DNA from: Crocinitomicaceae bacterium
GTDB taxonomy: Bacteria > Bacteroidota > Bacteroidia > Flavobacteriales_D > Crocinitomicaceae
Direction of reading: 5' to 3'
Length of the DNA stretch: 64,000 nt
Assembly (NCBI GenBank): GCA_028689775.1
Contig: JAQVCM010000005.1
Location: forward strand, 124,001 to 188,000
The translations under genes and the position numbers were made by a program. The notes beneath the pieces were generated by a model. That model searched no databases. It was given only the letters and a program-made list of their open reading frames with translations, and was not told where the DNA came from. Positions 44,808 through 52,798 of this stretch are shown here, piece by piece (positions within the stretch are counted from its first letter, which is position 1; the number at the start of each line of letters is the position of its first letter).

Positions 44808-45689
44808 ATGGCTCGTTTAGAAATATTGAAAACATACAAAATATATATTGGAGGACAGTTTCCTCGCACGGAATCAGGTCGTTTTTACACACCTCTTGAT
44901 TCAAAAGGAAATCCGCTTGCGAACGTTTGCTTGTCTTCCCGAAAAGATTTTAGAAATGCCGTTGTTGCAGCTCGAAAAGCATTTGGTTCTTGGTCAGAAA
45001 GAGCAGCTTTCAACCGCGGACAGATCATCTATCGCATAGCTGAAATGTTGGAAGGCAGAAGAGCACAGTTTGAAGAAGAAATTATCAAACAAGGAAAATC
45101 TGCCAAAGAAGCGAAGCAAGAAGTAGATTTAAGCATCGACAGATTGGTTTATTACACCGGTTGGTGCGATAAATACCAGCAAGTTTTTAGTGCGGTCAAT
45201 CCAGTGGCGAGTTCTCACTTTAACTTTTCAGTACTTGAACCAACGGGAGTTGTAGCGGTTATTGCACCACAAGATTCTTCCCTAATTGGTTTGGTTTCTA
45301 CCATTATTCCTATCATCACAGGTGGAAACACAGTAGTCGTTTTGGCTTCTGAAAAATTGCCTTTGTGCGCAATTACTTTTGCTGAAGTTTTGAATTCGTC
45401 GGATGTTCCAGCAGGAATTATCAACATTTTGACAGGACAAGAATCTGAACTACTTTCTCACATGGGTTCTCACAAAGATGTGAATGCGATTTTGTACGCA
45501 AGCGACCACAAGGAAAACTATTTCAAATTGAAGAAATTAGCATCAGAAAGTGTGAAAAGAGTGTATCGTACGGAATTAAATTTCATGGATGAATCTGCAG
45601 AAAACCCATTTTTAATTACAGATTTTCAAGAAGTCAAAACTACTTGGCATCCGATTGAAAACATTGGTGGTTCTTCTTCTAATTATTAA
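44808..45689 (+). CDS. Half-length aldehyde dehydrogenase-like protein without catalytic Cys
   Basis: 293 residues matching only the N-terminal, NAD-binding-side two thirds of the ALDH fold: YKIYIGGQFPRTESGR, ARKAFGSWSERAAFNRGQII, VVAVIAPQDSSLIGLVSTII and a GGNTVV stretch. The catalytic Glu-motif is degraded (YRTELNFMDES) and the catalytic cysteine region and C-terminus are lacking. It ends cleanly with IENIGGSSSNY, and the frame is intact, so it is probably not a decaying gene. Fused ALDH16 proteins consist of one full and one such partial domain; here they are separate genes, 47 bases apart. It may be a structural or regulatory partner. Confidence 0.85.
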   Translation: MARLEILKTYKIYIGGQFPRTESGRFYTPLDSKGNPLANVCLSSRKDFRNAVVAARKAFGSWSERAAFNRGQIIYRIAEMLEGRRAQFEEEIIKQGKSAKEAKQEVDLSIDRLVYYTGWCDKYQQVFSAVNPVASSHFNFSVLEPTGVVAVIAPQDSSLIGLVSTIIPIITGGNTVVVLASEKLPLCAITFAEVLNSSDVPAGIINILTGQESELLSHMGSHKDVNAILYASDHKENYFKLKKLASESVKRVYRTELNFMDESAENPFLITDFQEVKTTWHPIENIGGSSSNY

Positions 45690-45781
45690 TTTTTTTTATT
45701 TACAATTAAGTTTCTAGTTTAAAGCAACCCTTTCTTTTGTTGTACGTTTCTATTTAGCTTACTAAAACTAAAATCAAAGAG

Positions 45782-46174
45782 ATGAAACGAATTATTACCG
45801 CCTTTGCTTTTTTGATGGCTATGACTTTTTCGTCATATTCATTGTCTCAGAATGTTGTTTATCAATCAGATAGATACGATGTGTGCGTTTGGAACGCACA
45901 AACACAAAGCAACGATTTGTGTCAAGAAGTTGTAAGCAACGTACAAATTGAAATCAATCGACCAGAAAGAGAACTATCCATAACAACCGATGGAAACATT
46001 GCTGTTTATGAAATCGATGAAGAACAAACCGTCAGCAATCCAACAATGGAATTTGAATTGACCTCTGCGGATGGAACTTCTTGGAAAATGATGATTCACA
46101 TGCTGGACAATACAATTAGGATGTATTCAGTCGATGATCCATCTGTAGCAGCGATCAAGTATTTCTACAATTAA
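45782..46174 (+). CDS. Small exported protein of unknown function
   Basis: 130 residues with a Sec signal peptide (AFAFLMAMTFSSYSLSQ). The mature part is acidic and beta-like, with two cysteines. It is followed after 10 bases by the T9SS surface protein, so the two may be co-expressed. No family recognised. Confidence 0.6.
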   Translation: MKRIITAFAFLMAMTFSSYSLSQNVVYQSDRYDVCVWNAQTQSNDLCQEVVSNVQIEINRPERELSITTDGNIAVYEIDEEQTVSNPTMEFELTSADGTSWKMMIHMLDNTIRMYSVDDPSVAAIKYFYN

Positions 46175-46184
46175 AACTACTTCT

Positions 46185-48608
46185 ATGAAAATTACGAATC
46201 TAACCAAATTGCTACTTTTCCTTGCTTTTTTCATAGGAAACAAACAAATTGTATTTTCACAATTACCAGATTGTAACAGTTTTTATATTCACTCTGGTGG
46301 TTCTATTAATACGATTAATTCAACAACTTACGCTTCCTCAATCAACTCCATTAATATGCCTTCCGGTTCATCTGGCTTGGCGGTTAGTAATAACTTAAAT
46401 GCCGCGACTCCAGCAACTACTTTTTACACAGTAATCAACGGGATTTATTGGTATTACAATGGAACTACGTGGGTTTCTACAGGGCATTCGACTGGTTCTA
46501 CCGCAGCGGTTAATCCTGGAGGAGCAGGTCCTTATATTTATAACTTGGTTGGCGGAAGTGGAACCTTGTATCGGTATGATGGAACAGGAAATTCGACTTT
46601 ATTTTTGACTTTAAGTGGCTTCAGTGGTCCTTATGATGTAATTGGTGACCAATATGGAAACGTTTATGTCTTGTTCAATGCATCAGGAAACCAAAACTTA
46701 GTGATGTACAATGCTCTTGGTCAAGTTGTTTGTACGTATGCGCTCCTTAATTTACCCGTAGCTGGAGCTGGAGGTGGATACGCTATCGTAAATGGAACGC
46801 TTTATGCGAATGTGGGTTCAACCAATTATGTAGGTACAATTACCGGAACCAGTATCACTTTTGTTACCGCAAACTTTAATACTTCTGGAGCATCCGATTT
46901 TGCAAATTGTCCGTTTCCCTTGGTTGCACTTAACCTAACACCTTCTTCGATAACTTACGATGTTTGTCTAGGAGTTCCATTCACGATTACAGGAACTACC
47001 TCCGTTGCCAATCCAACATGGTCTTGGACAGGCCCAGGAATTGTCTCTGGTGGAAATACAGCAACAATTACAGTGAATCAACCGGGCACTTATATAGCAA
47101 ATGTAACTTCAACCGTTGGATGTAGTGGTAACGCTACCAATCAATATACGGTTGTTGCTTCAGGAACTTCTCCACCATTGATTACGCAACCAACACCAAA
47201 ATGTGTTAATGATACTGCTTTTCAATTGGCAGTTACTGGCGTTGGTGGGACGTACTCTTCGAGTTGCGGACCGTGTTTAAGTTCAACTGGTGTTTTTGAT
47301 CCTGCTGTAGCAGGTATTGGTTCACATACAGTGACGTATGCAACTACCGGTGCTTGTGCGGGTGCGGATACCAAAACAATTGTGGTAAATGGTTTACCGA
47401 CAGTTTCAGCAGGAATTGATCAAACGATTTGCATCGGAACATCAGCTGACTTAAGTGCAGCAGGAGCTGACACTTACGTGTGGAGTTCGGGTGTTACAAC
47501 AGCAAATACTACCGTAACGCCAACAAGTACAACTACCTACACGCTTATAGGAACAGACGTAAATGGCTGTGTCAATACGGATGCTGTCATCGTAACATTA
47601 GAGCCTTTGCCAATTGTCAACGCGGGCATTGATATTCAAATTTGTGATGGTGCAACAGTTACTCTAACTGCAACTGGAGCCGCTACTCATCTGTGGAACA
47701 ATGGCGTGGTAAATGGCGTTTCTTTTCAACCAAACACGACGCAAACCTATACAGTTACTGGAACAAGTACTTTTGGATGTGTTAATACGGACGCAGTACA
47801 AGTTACTGTCAACCCAAATTCTACGGTATCATTTACTGGAACGGATTTGAGAGGTTGTGACCAAGTTAATCCTTCTTTTAATGCAGTTGTATCAGAGCCT
47901 AACAATACTTTTTTATGGGAGTTTGGTGATGGACAGACATCGACTGATGGTATATTTACATCGCATGTTTACAATAATTTTGGCTGTTATAATGTGAAAT
48001 TAACGGTAACGACTGACAAAGGATGTGTTACTTCTTTCCAAATTCCGAGTTATGTTTGTATGTATTCTAGTCCAGTGGCAAACTTCATGTTCTCTGAAAC
48101 AGACTTGATTAGTTACACGACGACAACTAATTTGTTGAATCTTTCAACCAATGCCGTTACCTATCAATGGGATTTTGGAGATGGTTCGCCTGAATCAAAT
48201 GAATTCTCGCCAGAGCACACCTTTCCTGGTCCAGAGGCTGGTGGATACATTGTGATTTTGGTAGCTACGTCAGCGGATGGTTGTACAGATACAATTAGAA
48301 AATCAATTTCTGTTGATGAAGAGTTGATTTACTACATTCCGAATGCATTTACGCCAGATGGAAATGAATACAACGATACGTTTAAACCGGTATTCAGTGT
48401 GGGAATTGATCCAAATGATTTTTCAATGTATATCTACAATCGTTGGGGACAAGTGATCTTTGAAACACGTGACATTAAAAGCGGTTGGGATGGTACATAC
48501 AACGGTGAAATCGTTCAAGATGGTTTGTATAGCTATTCTATTCAGTTTAAAGTTGCAAGAAAAGATGACAAACGAACCATTCAAGGACACTTTTCAAAAA
48601 TACAATAA
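46185..48608 (+). CDS. Large T9SS type B surface protein with PKD domain and gliding-motility C-terminus
   Basis: 807 residues. Signal peptide (about 5-25) then a propeller-like N-terminal region. From about 260 on Ig/PKD-type repeats alternate, with repeated xVNTDAVxVT segments (FGCVNTDAVQVTVNP, NGCVNTDAVIVTLEP). PKD domains are marked by FLWEFGDGQTSTDG and YQWDFGDGSPESNE. The C-terminus, YYIPNAFTPDGNEYNDTFKP through NRWGQVIFETRD to the end, is the gliding motility-associated (CHU_C) domain used for T9SS secretion. It is probably a cell-surface adhesin. Confidence 0.92.
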   Translation: MKITNLTKLLLFLAFFIGNKQIVFSQLPDCNSFYIHSGGSINTINSTTYASSINSINMPSGSSGLAVSNNLNAATPATTFYTVINGIYWYYNGTTWVSTGHSTGSTAAVNPGGAGPYIYNLVGGSGTLYRYDGTGNSTLFLTLSGFSGPYDVIGDQYGNVYVLFNASGNQNLVMYNALGQVVCTYALLNLPVAGAGGGYAIVNGTLYANVGSTNYVGTITGTSITFVTANFNTSGASDFANCPFPLVALNLTPSSITYDVCLGVPFTITGTTSVANPTWSWTGPGIVSGGNTATITVNQPGTYIANVTSTVGCSGNATNQYTVVASGTSPPLITQPTPKCVNDTAFQLAVTGVGGTYSSSCGPCLSSTGVFDPAVAGIGSHTVTYATTGACAGADTKTIVVNGLPTVSAGIDQTICIGTSADLSAAGADTYVWSSGVTTANTTVTPTSTTTYTLIGTDVNGCVNTDAVIVTLEPLPIVNAGIDIQICDGATVTLTATGAATHLWNNGVVNGVSFQPNTTQTYTVTGTSTFGCVNTDAVQVTVNPNSTVSFTGTDLRGCDQVNPSFNAVVSEPNNTFLWEFGDGQTSTDGIFTSHVYNNFGCYNVKLTVTTDKGCVTSFQIPSYVCMYSSPVANFMFSETDLISYTTTTNLLNLSTNAVTYQWDFGDGSPESNEFSPEHTFPGPEAGGYIVILVATSADGCTDTIRKSISVDEELIYYIPNAFTPDGNEYNDTFKPVFSVGIDPNDFSMYIYNRWGQVIFETRDIKSGWDGTYNGEIVQDGLYSYSIQFKVARKDDKRTIQGHFSKIQ

Positions 48609-48630
48609 CCTCGTTTAAATCAAATAATTT

Positions 48631-48647
48631 ACCGCGCTAAGAGCGGT
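48631..48647 (+). terminator. Small hairpin after the T9SS protein gene
   Basis: ACCGC (48631-48635) pairs with GCGGT (48643-48647). It lies just before a stronger hairpin. Confidence 0.4.
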
Positions 48648-48652
48648 ATTTT

Positions 48653-48697
48653 AAACTCCATTTGCAAACAGATTCGTTTGCAAATGGAGTTTTTTTA
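48653..48697 (+). terminator. Strong intrinsic terminator
   Basis: AAACTCCATTTGCAAAC (48653-48669) pairs with GTTTGCAAATGGAGTTT (48676-48692): a perfect 17-bp stem, 6-nt loop, then a T-run. It closes the T9SS protein gene. Confidence 0.85.
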
Positions 48698-48714
48698 TTG
48701 GATCTAACTTTAAA

Positions 48715-48922
48715 AACCTGAGTTCGATTATCCCATCGAATTTATACCGCTGATTATAAGATTATAATAAACTATTCGAAATCCTCTTTGTTCAGCTTTC
48801 CAATGAATGGCATCCTACTCCGTCATTTTAAATAAAAATAGTCCACTATTTTTATTTAAAATTCCTCATATTATACTCATTCATTGAAATATAAATCTCA
48901 ATTTTATAATCGAACTCAGGTT
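48715..48922 (+). mobile_element. MITE-like element, copy 1 (upstream of comEC)
   Basis: 208 bp bounded by perfect 17-bp terminal inverted repeats, AACCTGAGTTCGATTAT (48715-48731) and ATAATCGAACTCAGGTT (48906-48922). A possible 3-bp target duplication AAA flanks it. A 38-bp near-perfect internal palindrome (arms 48825-48842 and 48845-48862 around CC) could form a hairpin. No coding frame, so it depends on a transposase elsewhere. A highly similar copy in the same orientation lies at 51010-51218. Confidence 0.8.
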
Positions 48923-48938
48923 AAAAATCTAAAAAAGC

Positions 48939-48968
48939 TTGTAATCCAAAAACATTATGATATATTTG
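48939..48968 (+). promoter_or_regulatory. Bacteroidota-type promoter of comEC
   Basis: TTG (48939-48941) and TATATTTG (48961-48968) are separated by 19 bases, fitting the TTG-N17-23-TAnnTTTG consensus. The comEC ATG follows at 49008. The promoter starts 17 bases after the MITE copy 1, so the element's insertion leaves it intact. Confidence 0.6.
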
Positions 48969-49007
48969 ACTGACTGCTAGTGTTTAAGTTTTACCAAACC
49001 TGCCTAC

Positions 49008-50984
49008 ATGATTTCAAAACAGATGCCTTTTTTGTGGTTGTTTTTTCCGATCGCCCTGGGGATATTTACGGCAGAATATTTGGAAATAAACATTCAAGTG
49101 AGTTGGATGTTTTTTGTCGTATTCTTTGTCCTTTTTGCTGGTTTACATTTTACGCATGTTTCAAAAGAAAATCGCCTTTATAAGATCAAACAAGCCTTGC
49201 CTTTTTTAATCTTCTTTCAAGTTGGTCAGCTTTTATATCAAAATATAAGTCCTGACAATCAATCCATTTCCATCGAGAATGTTTTTTTGCCGGGTGATAA
49301 AATCATTGGGTCAATTGGAACGATTGCAAAAACAAGTGGCACCTTTACAAAATGTGAAATCAAGGTAAGTCGCGTCATTCAGCACAAAGATACCTTGTTG
49401 GTAAGTGGTCGGGTTTTGGTTTTTATAGAAGATACGGCTGCAGTTCTGAGACGAAAAGATGTGCTTGTTTTTCAGTCTGACTTAGAGGAAATTGAAAATA
49501 AAAACAATCCTGGCGAATTTGACAGTCATCAATTTTGGAAACATAAATCAATCAATCGACTTGCTTTTGTTGGAGCCAATCAGTTCCGAAAAATTGGAAT
49601 TGAACACCGAAATCCAATGGATGTCTTTGTGGATTGGCGAGAAATATTTTCTGCAATTATCGATCAGTATTTGAAACCGGGGGATGAAAACGCTGTTGCC
49701 AAAGGGCTTATTTTAGGTGATCGAACTTCCATCGACAGTGAAGTATCTCGAAAATTTGGAAACACAGGAGCAATGCACGTTTTGGCTGTGTCTGGTTTGC
49801 ACGTGGCCATCTTGGTTCAAATTCTAACCTTTGTTTTAGCCCTTTTTAAAAAATGGATTTCAAAAAAGCGAGCTTTGCTATTTGCATTGATTATCGTCTG
49901 GATTTATGCAGCAATGACCGGTTTTTCTCCTTCAGTAGCCCGATCTGCTTTGATGTTTTCATTTTTGGCGGGTAGTACACTTTTGGAAAAGAGCTACTTT
50001 CCGCTCAACTCTTTGGCTTTATCTGCTATTCTTTTATTGGTTTGGAATCCACATTATTTATACGACATCGGTTTCCAACTTTCGTATTTAGCGATGACGG
50101 GGATTTTTCTTTTTTATCAGCCACTGAGCAAATTGTTTTATGCCAAGTGGAAATGGGTTCGAACAGCTTGGGAAGGAACGATGGTTGGAATTGCAGCTCA
50201 GATTATGACGCTGCCTTTAACCTTGTTTTATTTTCATCAATTCCCAAATTACTTCGTATTGACCAATTTGGGATTGATGATTTTTTCTTTTTTGGTACTT
50301 GCATTTGGAATTGCACTTTTTGCAGTTGCTTGGATTCCTTTCTTGCCAAAAATAATTGCTTTCTTGCTCACTTTTTCATTGACCGTCATGCTTGGTATTA
50401 TTCATTTTGTGGATTCGCTTCCAGGTTCTGTGTCAATGGCATTTGTATTGCAACCGTGGCAAGTGTTATTGTTGTTTATTCTGATTCTTTCGGTATTTGG
50501 CGTTTTGAAAAAGAGAAGCATCATCGGATTGAGAATAACGCTTTTCTTGGCGGTAATTTGGGTAGTTTTATTAGTCGGAAATCGATTTGACAGCATGAAT
50601 AAAACTCAAATCTGTTTTGTGAACGACACCAATCCAACTTTTATTATTCAGCACAAGCAACAAGCATTTTGTTTTTATGCAAATGCGAAAACAGACAAGA
50701 AAGTAAAATATGTTTCTCAAGCTTTCCAGAAAATGTTTGATGGTAAGATGCATTACTTCGAAATTTCGCAGCAGCAAGAAATGAATTTAAGATTTGATGA
50801 AAACCACATCTCAATCAATAAGCAAGAGAACGGATATGACATACGATTGAACGGTAAAAAATATTTCTATGCGTTGCGAGATGGATATTATCAACCCAAA
50901 TCAACAGTCGTTGCTGCGCCTTGGATTGAAAAGAAGTCAACTACATATTCTTTAGCGAAAGGAGCTGTTTCTTTCGATTATTAA
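49008..50984 (+). CDS. comEC: ComEC/Rec2 family competence/DNA-uptake membrane protein
   Basis: 658 residues. The N-terminal region (about 25-190) corresponds to the DUF4131 oligonucleotide-binding part; the core competence domain includes GDRTSIDSEVSRKFGNTGAMH and HVLAVSGLHVAILVQ, then PSVARSALMFSFL and FQLSYLAMTGIFLF. Multiple membrane helices. The C-terminal metallo-beta-lactamase domain found in some ComEC proteins is absent, as is common in Bacteroidota. It forms the inner-membrane channel for incoming single-stranded DNA. Flanked on both sides by MITE copies. Confidence 0.92.
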   Translation: MISKQMPFLWLFFPIALGIFTAEYLEINIQVSWMFFVVFFVLFAGLHFTHVSKENRLYKIKQALPFLIFFQVGQLLYQNISPDNQSISIENVFLPGDKIIGSIGTIAKTSGTFTKCEIKVSRVIQHKDTLLVSGRVLVFIEDTAAVLRRKDVLVFQSDLEEIENKNNPGEFDSHQFWKHKSINRLAFVGANQFRKIGIEHRNPMDVFVDWREIFSAIIDQYLKPGDENAVAKGLILGDRTSIDSEVSRKFGNTGAMHVLAVSGLHVAILVQILTFVLALFKKWISKKRALLFALIIVWIYAAMTGFSPSVARSALMFSFLAGSTLLEKSYFPLNSLALSAILLLVWNPHYLYDIGFQLSYLAMTGIFLFYQPLSKLFYAKWKWVRTAWEGTMVGIAAQIMTLPLTLFYFHQFPNYFVLTNLGLMIFSFLVLAFGIALFAVAWIPFLPKIIAFLLTFSLTVMLGIIHFVDSLPGSVSMAFVLQPWQVLLLFILILSVFGVLKKRSIIGLRITLFLAVIWVVLLVGNRFDSMNKTQICFVNDTNPTFIIQHKQQAFCFYANAKTDKKVKYVSQAFQKMFDGKMHYFEISQQQEMNLRFDENHISINKQENGYDIRLNGKKYFYALRDGYYQPKSTVVAAPWIEKKSTTYSLAKGAVSFDY

Positions 50985-51009
50985 GGCAGTAATTCAACAG
51001 ATTACTAAT

Positions 51010-51218
51010 AACCTGAGTTCGATTATCCCATCGAATTTATATCGCTGATTATAAGATTATAATAAACTATTCAAAATCCTCTTTGTTTAGCTTTCCAATG
51101 AATGGCATCCTACTTCGTCATTTTAAATAAAAATAGTCCACTATTTTTTATTTAATATTCCTCGTATTATACGCATTCATTGAAATATAAATCTCAATTT
51201 TACGATCGAACTTAGGTT
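51010..51218 (+). mobile_element. MITE-like element, copy 2 (downstream of comEC)
   Basis: 209 bp. It is nearly identical to copy 1 and in the same orientation; the right terminal repeat has two differences (ACGATCGAACTTAGGTT). Possible 3-bp target duplication AAT on both sides. The internal palindrome has one added T. Its right end carries the stop codon of the small gene at 51217-51393. Confidence 0.8.
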
Positions 51219-51393
51219 AATACAAATAATGTATAAAATAATGAAGAGACAATGCAATGACAGCATACGCAACGATCAACAAAACGATGCCATTGATTTT
51301 TGGGGAACCTTTATCTGAGATCATTTTAAAAAGAATCCAGACCACAAAAAATGCAATTACACCTGGTAAAATATAATAAATCAAACCACTCAT
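51217..51393 (-). CDS. 58-residue membrane protein
   Basis: An ATG at 51393 starts a frame of 58 codons that ends in TAA at 51219-51217. Two hydrophobic helices are visible (ILPGVIAFFVVWILF and NGIVLLIVAYAVIALSL) with a short KMISDKGSPK loop between. No family recognised. Its stop codon overlaps the right border of the MITE copy 2 by two bases. It lies 15 bases after the lipoprotein stop in the same direction and may be co-transcribed. Confidence 0.55.
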   Translation of the reverse strand: MSGLIYYILPGVIAFFVVWILFKMISDKGSPKINGIVLLIVAYAVIALSLHYFIHYLY

Positions 51394-51408
51394 CACATCA
51401 AAATTAGT

Positions 51409-52323
51409 TTATAAATTAACCTTCTCAAATCCAATTTGTGAAAAGAATGCATCGAACTGAAGTATATACTTTTCAGTTACATAGCTGTCTGTTCCTATCG
51501 GTTTTGCAAATTGATATTCAACGCTGTAAAAACTGATTTCACCAGATTCTTTTGAATGCTGTTCAACCTTGACAAACACTTCACTTTTATAGTCGATGTT
51601 TCCTTTATGAACCGCCAGTTTGGTTAGAGCTTCCAAGGTTTTTTGCTTATCCAAAGACTGGTTTTTACGCGCAATTTTCATCAACCGCAAGGTGTGAATT
51701 AAAAACGCATCCTCTTGCGCACCACTTCTATTTGTCAATTCGTTTTTATATGAATCGTAGAATGCTTTTTCTTGCTGTGTTGGATAGTTGTTGTTGGTTA
51801 AAAAGGCACTTTCAGTAATGTAGTAATTGTAAAATGTTACCAAATCTTTGGGAATTACATAGGATGAGGTAAATTTTACTTTTCGAAGCTCATTTTTTGC
51901 ATTTAGAGAAAAGTTACCAGATAGAACTTCAGCTGTTGAATCGCCTTCTAAACTAAAAACATGTTGTTCCATGTATAAAACCTCATTGGTGTCGTTTTGA
52001 CAAATCAAGCGTTGCATGGCAATGTTCTCGTCTATTTCTTTGGTTCTTTTTCCTTGTCTTTCCAAATTGTATTTTAATTCAAACAACGAGTCTAAGGAAA
52101 TATAGGAAGCTGGTTTTACAGTAACCATTTCTCCAAATCCAATGGATTTGTATTGTTTGTTTTGAGCAGCAAATTCTCTTTGAATTTCGCTTTCAATCAC
52201 TAATTTTCTTTCGTCTCGCTTGCTTTCGGGAGATACTTGTGGCGTGTATTTAAGTCCGCAACTTACCAGTGAAGAAACAAGTGTAGCGATGATTATAAAA
52301 CGAATGTGAATTGAACTAGCCAT
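51409..52323 (-). CDS. Lipoprotein of unknown function
   Basis: 304 residues from ATG 52323 (a start at 52347 is possible but lengthens the N-region). Lipobox SSLVSCGLK. The rest is soluble, Lys/Glu-rich, with mixed helix and strand and no known motif. It may form a pair with the 58-residue membrane protein downstream. Confidence 0.7.
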   Translation of the reverse strand: MASSIHIRFIIIATLVSSLVSCGLKYTPQVSPESKRDERKLVIESEIQREFAAQNKQYKSIGFGEMVTVKPASYISLDSLFELKYNLERQGKRTKEIDENIAMQRLICQNDTNEVLYMEQHVFSLEGDSTAEVLSGNFSLNAKNELRKVKFTSSYVIPKDLVTFYNYYITESAFLTNNNYPTQQEKAFYDSYKNELTNRSGAQEDAFLIHTLRLMKIARKNQSLDKQKTLEALTKLAVHKGNIDYKSEVFVKVEQHSKESGEISFYSVEYQFAKPIGTDSYVTEKYILQFDAFFSQIGFEKVNL

Positions 52324-52572
52324 GTATGAAGTCGATTTTAAGAGCATAACGTGAATATCAAAGATACTAAAAAGTGCGAATCTTTAACGGTTCTGTTATC
52401 AAATATTTGTTAACGTCCTAGGTAGCTTTTCAAGCGGAAATAAGTCTTTGGATTTTGAGAAAAAAGAAATAAAATACCTGTGTTTTGTTCAAATCCCGTA
52501 ATTTTGCGCCAGCTTATTTTCGATTATTTTTTTGTTTAACGACTAATTTAAAAAACTTCGAAGTATAAATGC

Positions 52573-52580
52573 TAAATTTG
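52573..52580 (+). promoter_or_regulatory. TAnnTTTG -7 box upstream of tatA
   Basis: TAAATTTG lies 27 bases before the tatA ATG. No TTG at the ideal -33 distance. Confidence 0.4.
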
Positions 52581-52607
52581 CAGTATTAATTACATAAAAT
52601 TACAAGT

Positions 52608-52784
52608 ATGATTTTAGGAGTTGTAGGTCCTTGGCAAATAATTTTGGTTCTAGGAATTGTTGTATTGCTTTTTGGTGGTAAGAAAATTCCAGAATTGATG
52701 AAAGGCCTTGGTAAAGGAATCAAAGAATTTAAAGATGCATCTAAAGAAGATGGCTCTAAGGAGAAGGACGAAATTAAAGAATAA
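52608..52784 (+). CDS. tatA: Sec-independent translocase subunit TatA
   Basis: 58 residues. Short N-terminal membrane helix (about 8-22, [16 protein letters not shown]) then the conserved [20 protein letters not shown] amphipathic helix and a charged tail. TatA forms the pore that carries folded proteins across the inner membrane. TatC is not in the window. It is 14 bases before gatA. Confidence 0.92.
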   Translation: MILGVVGPWQIILVLGIVVLLFGGKKIPELMKGLGKGIKEFKDASKEDGSKEKDEIKE

Positions 52785-52798
52785 AAAGTATCGCATTC

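Noticed and set aside
48715..48740. tRNA T-arm-like motif GAGTTCGATTATCCC
   Set aside because: Part of the MITE terminal repeat; no acceptor stem, D-arm or anticodon arm around it, and the same sequence recurs in copy 2.
50042..50590. 182-codon frame inside comEC in another frame
   Set aside because: Phe/Ser/Cys-rich shadow of the membrane helices of comEC.
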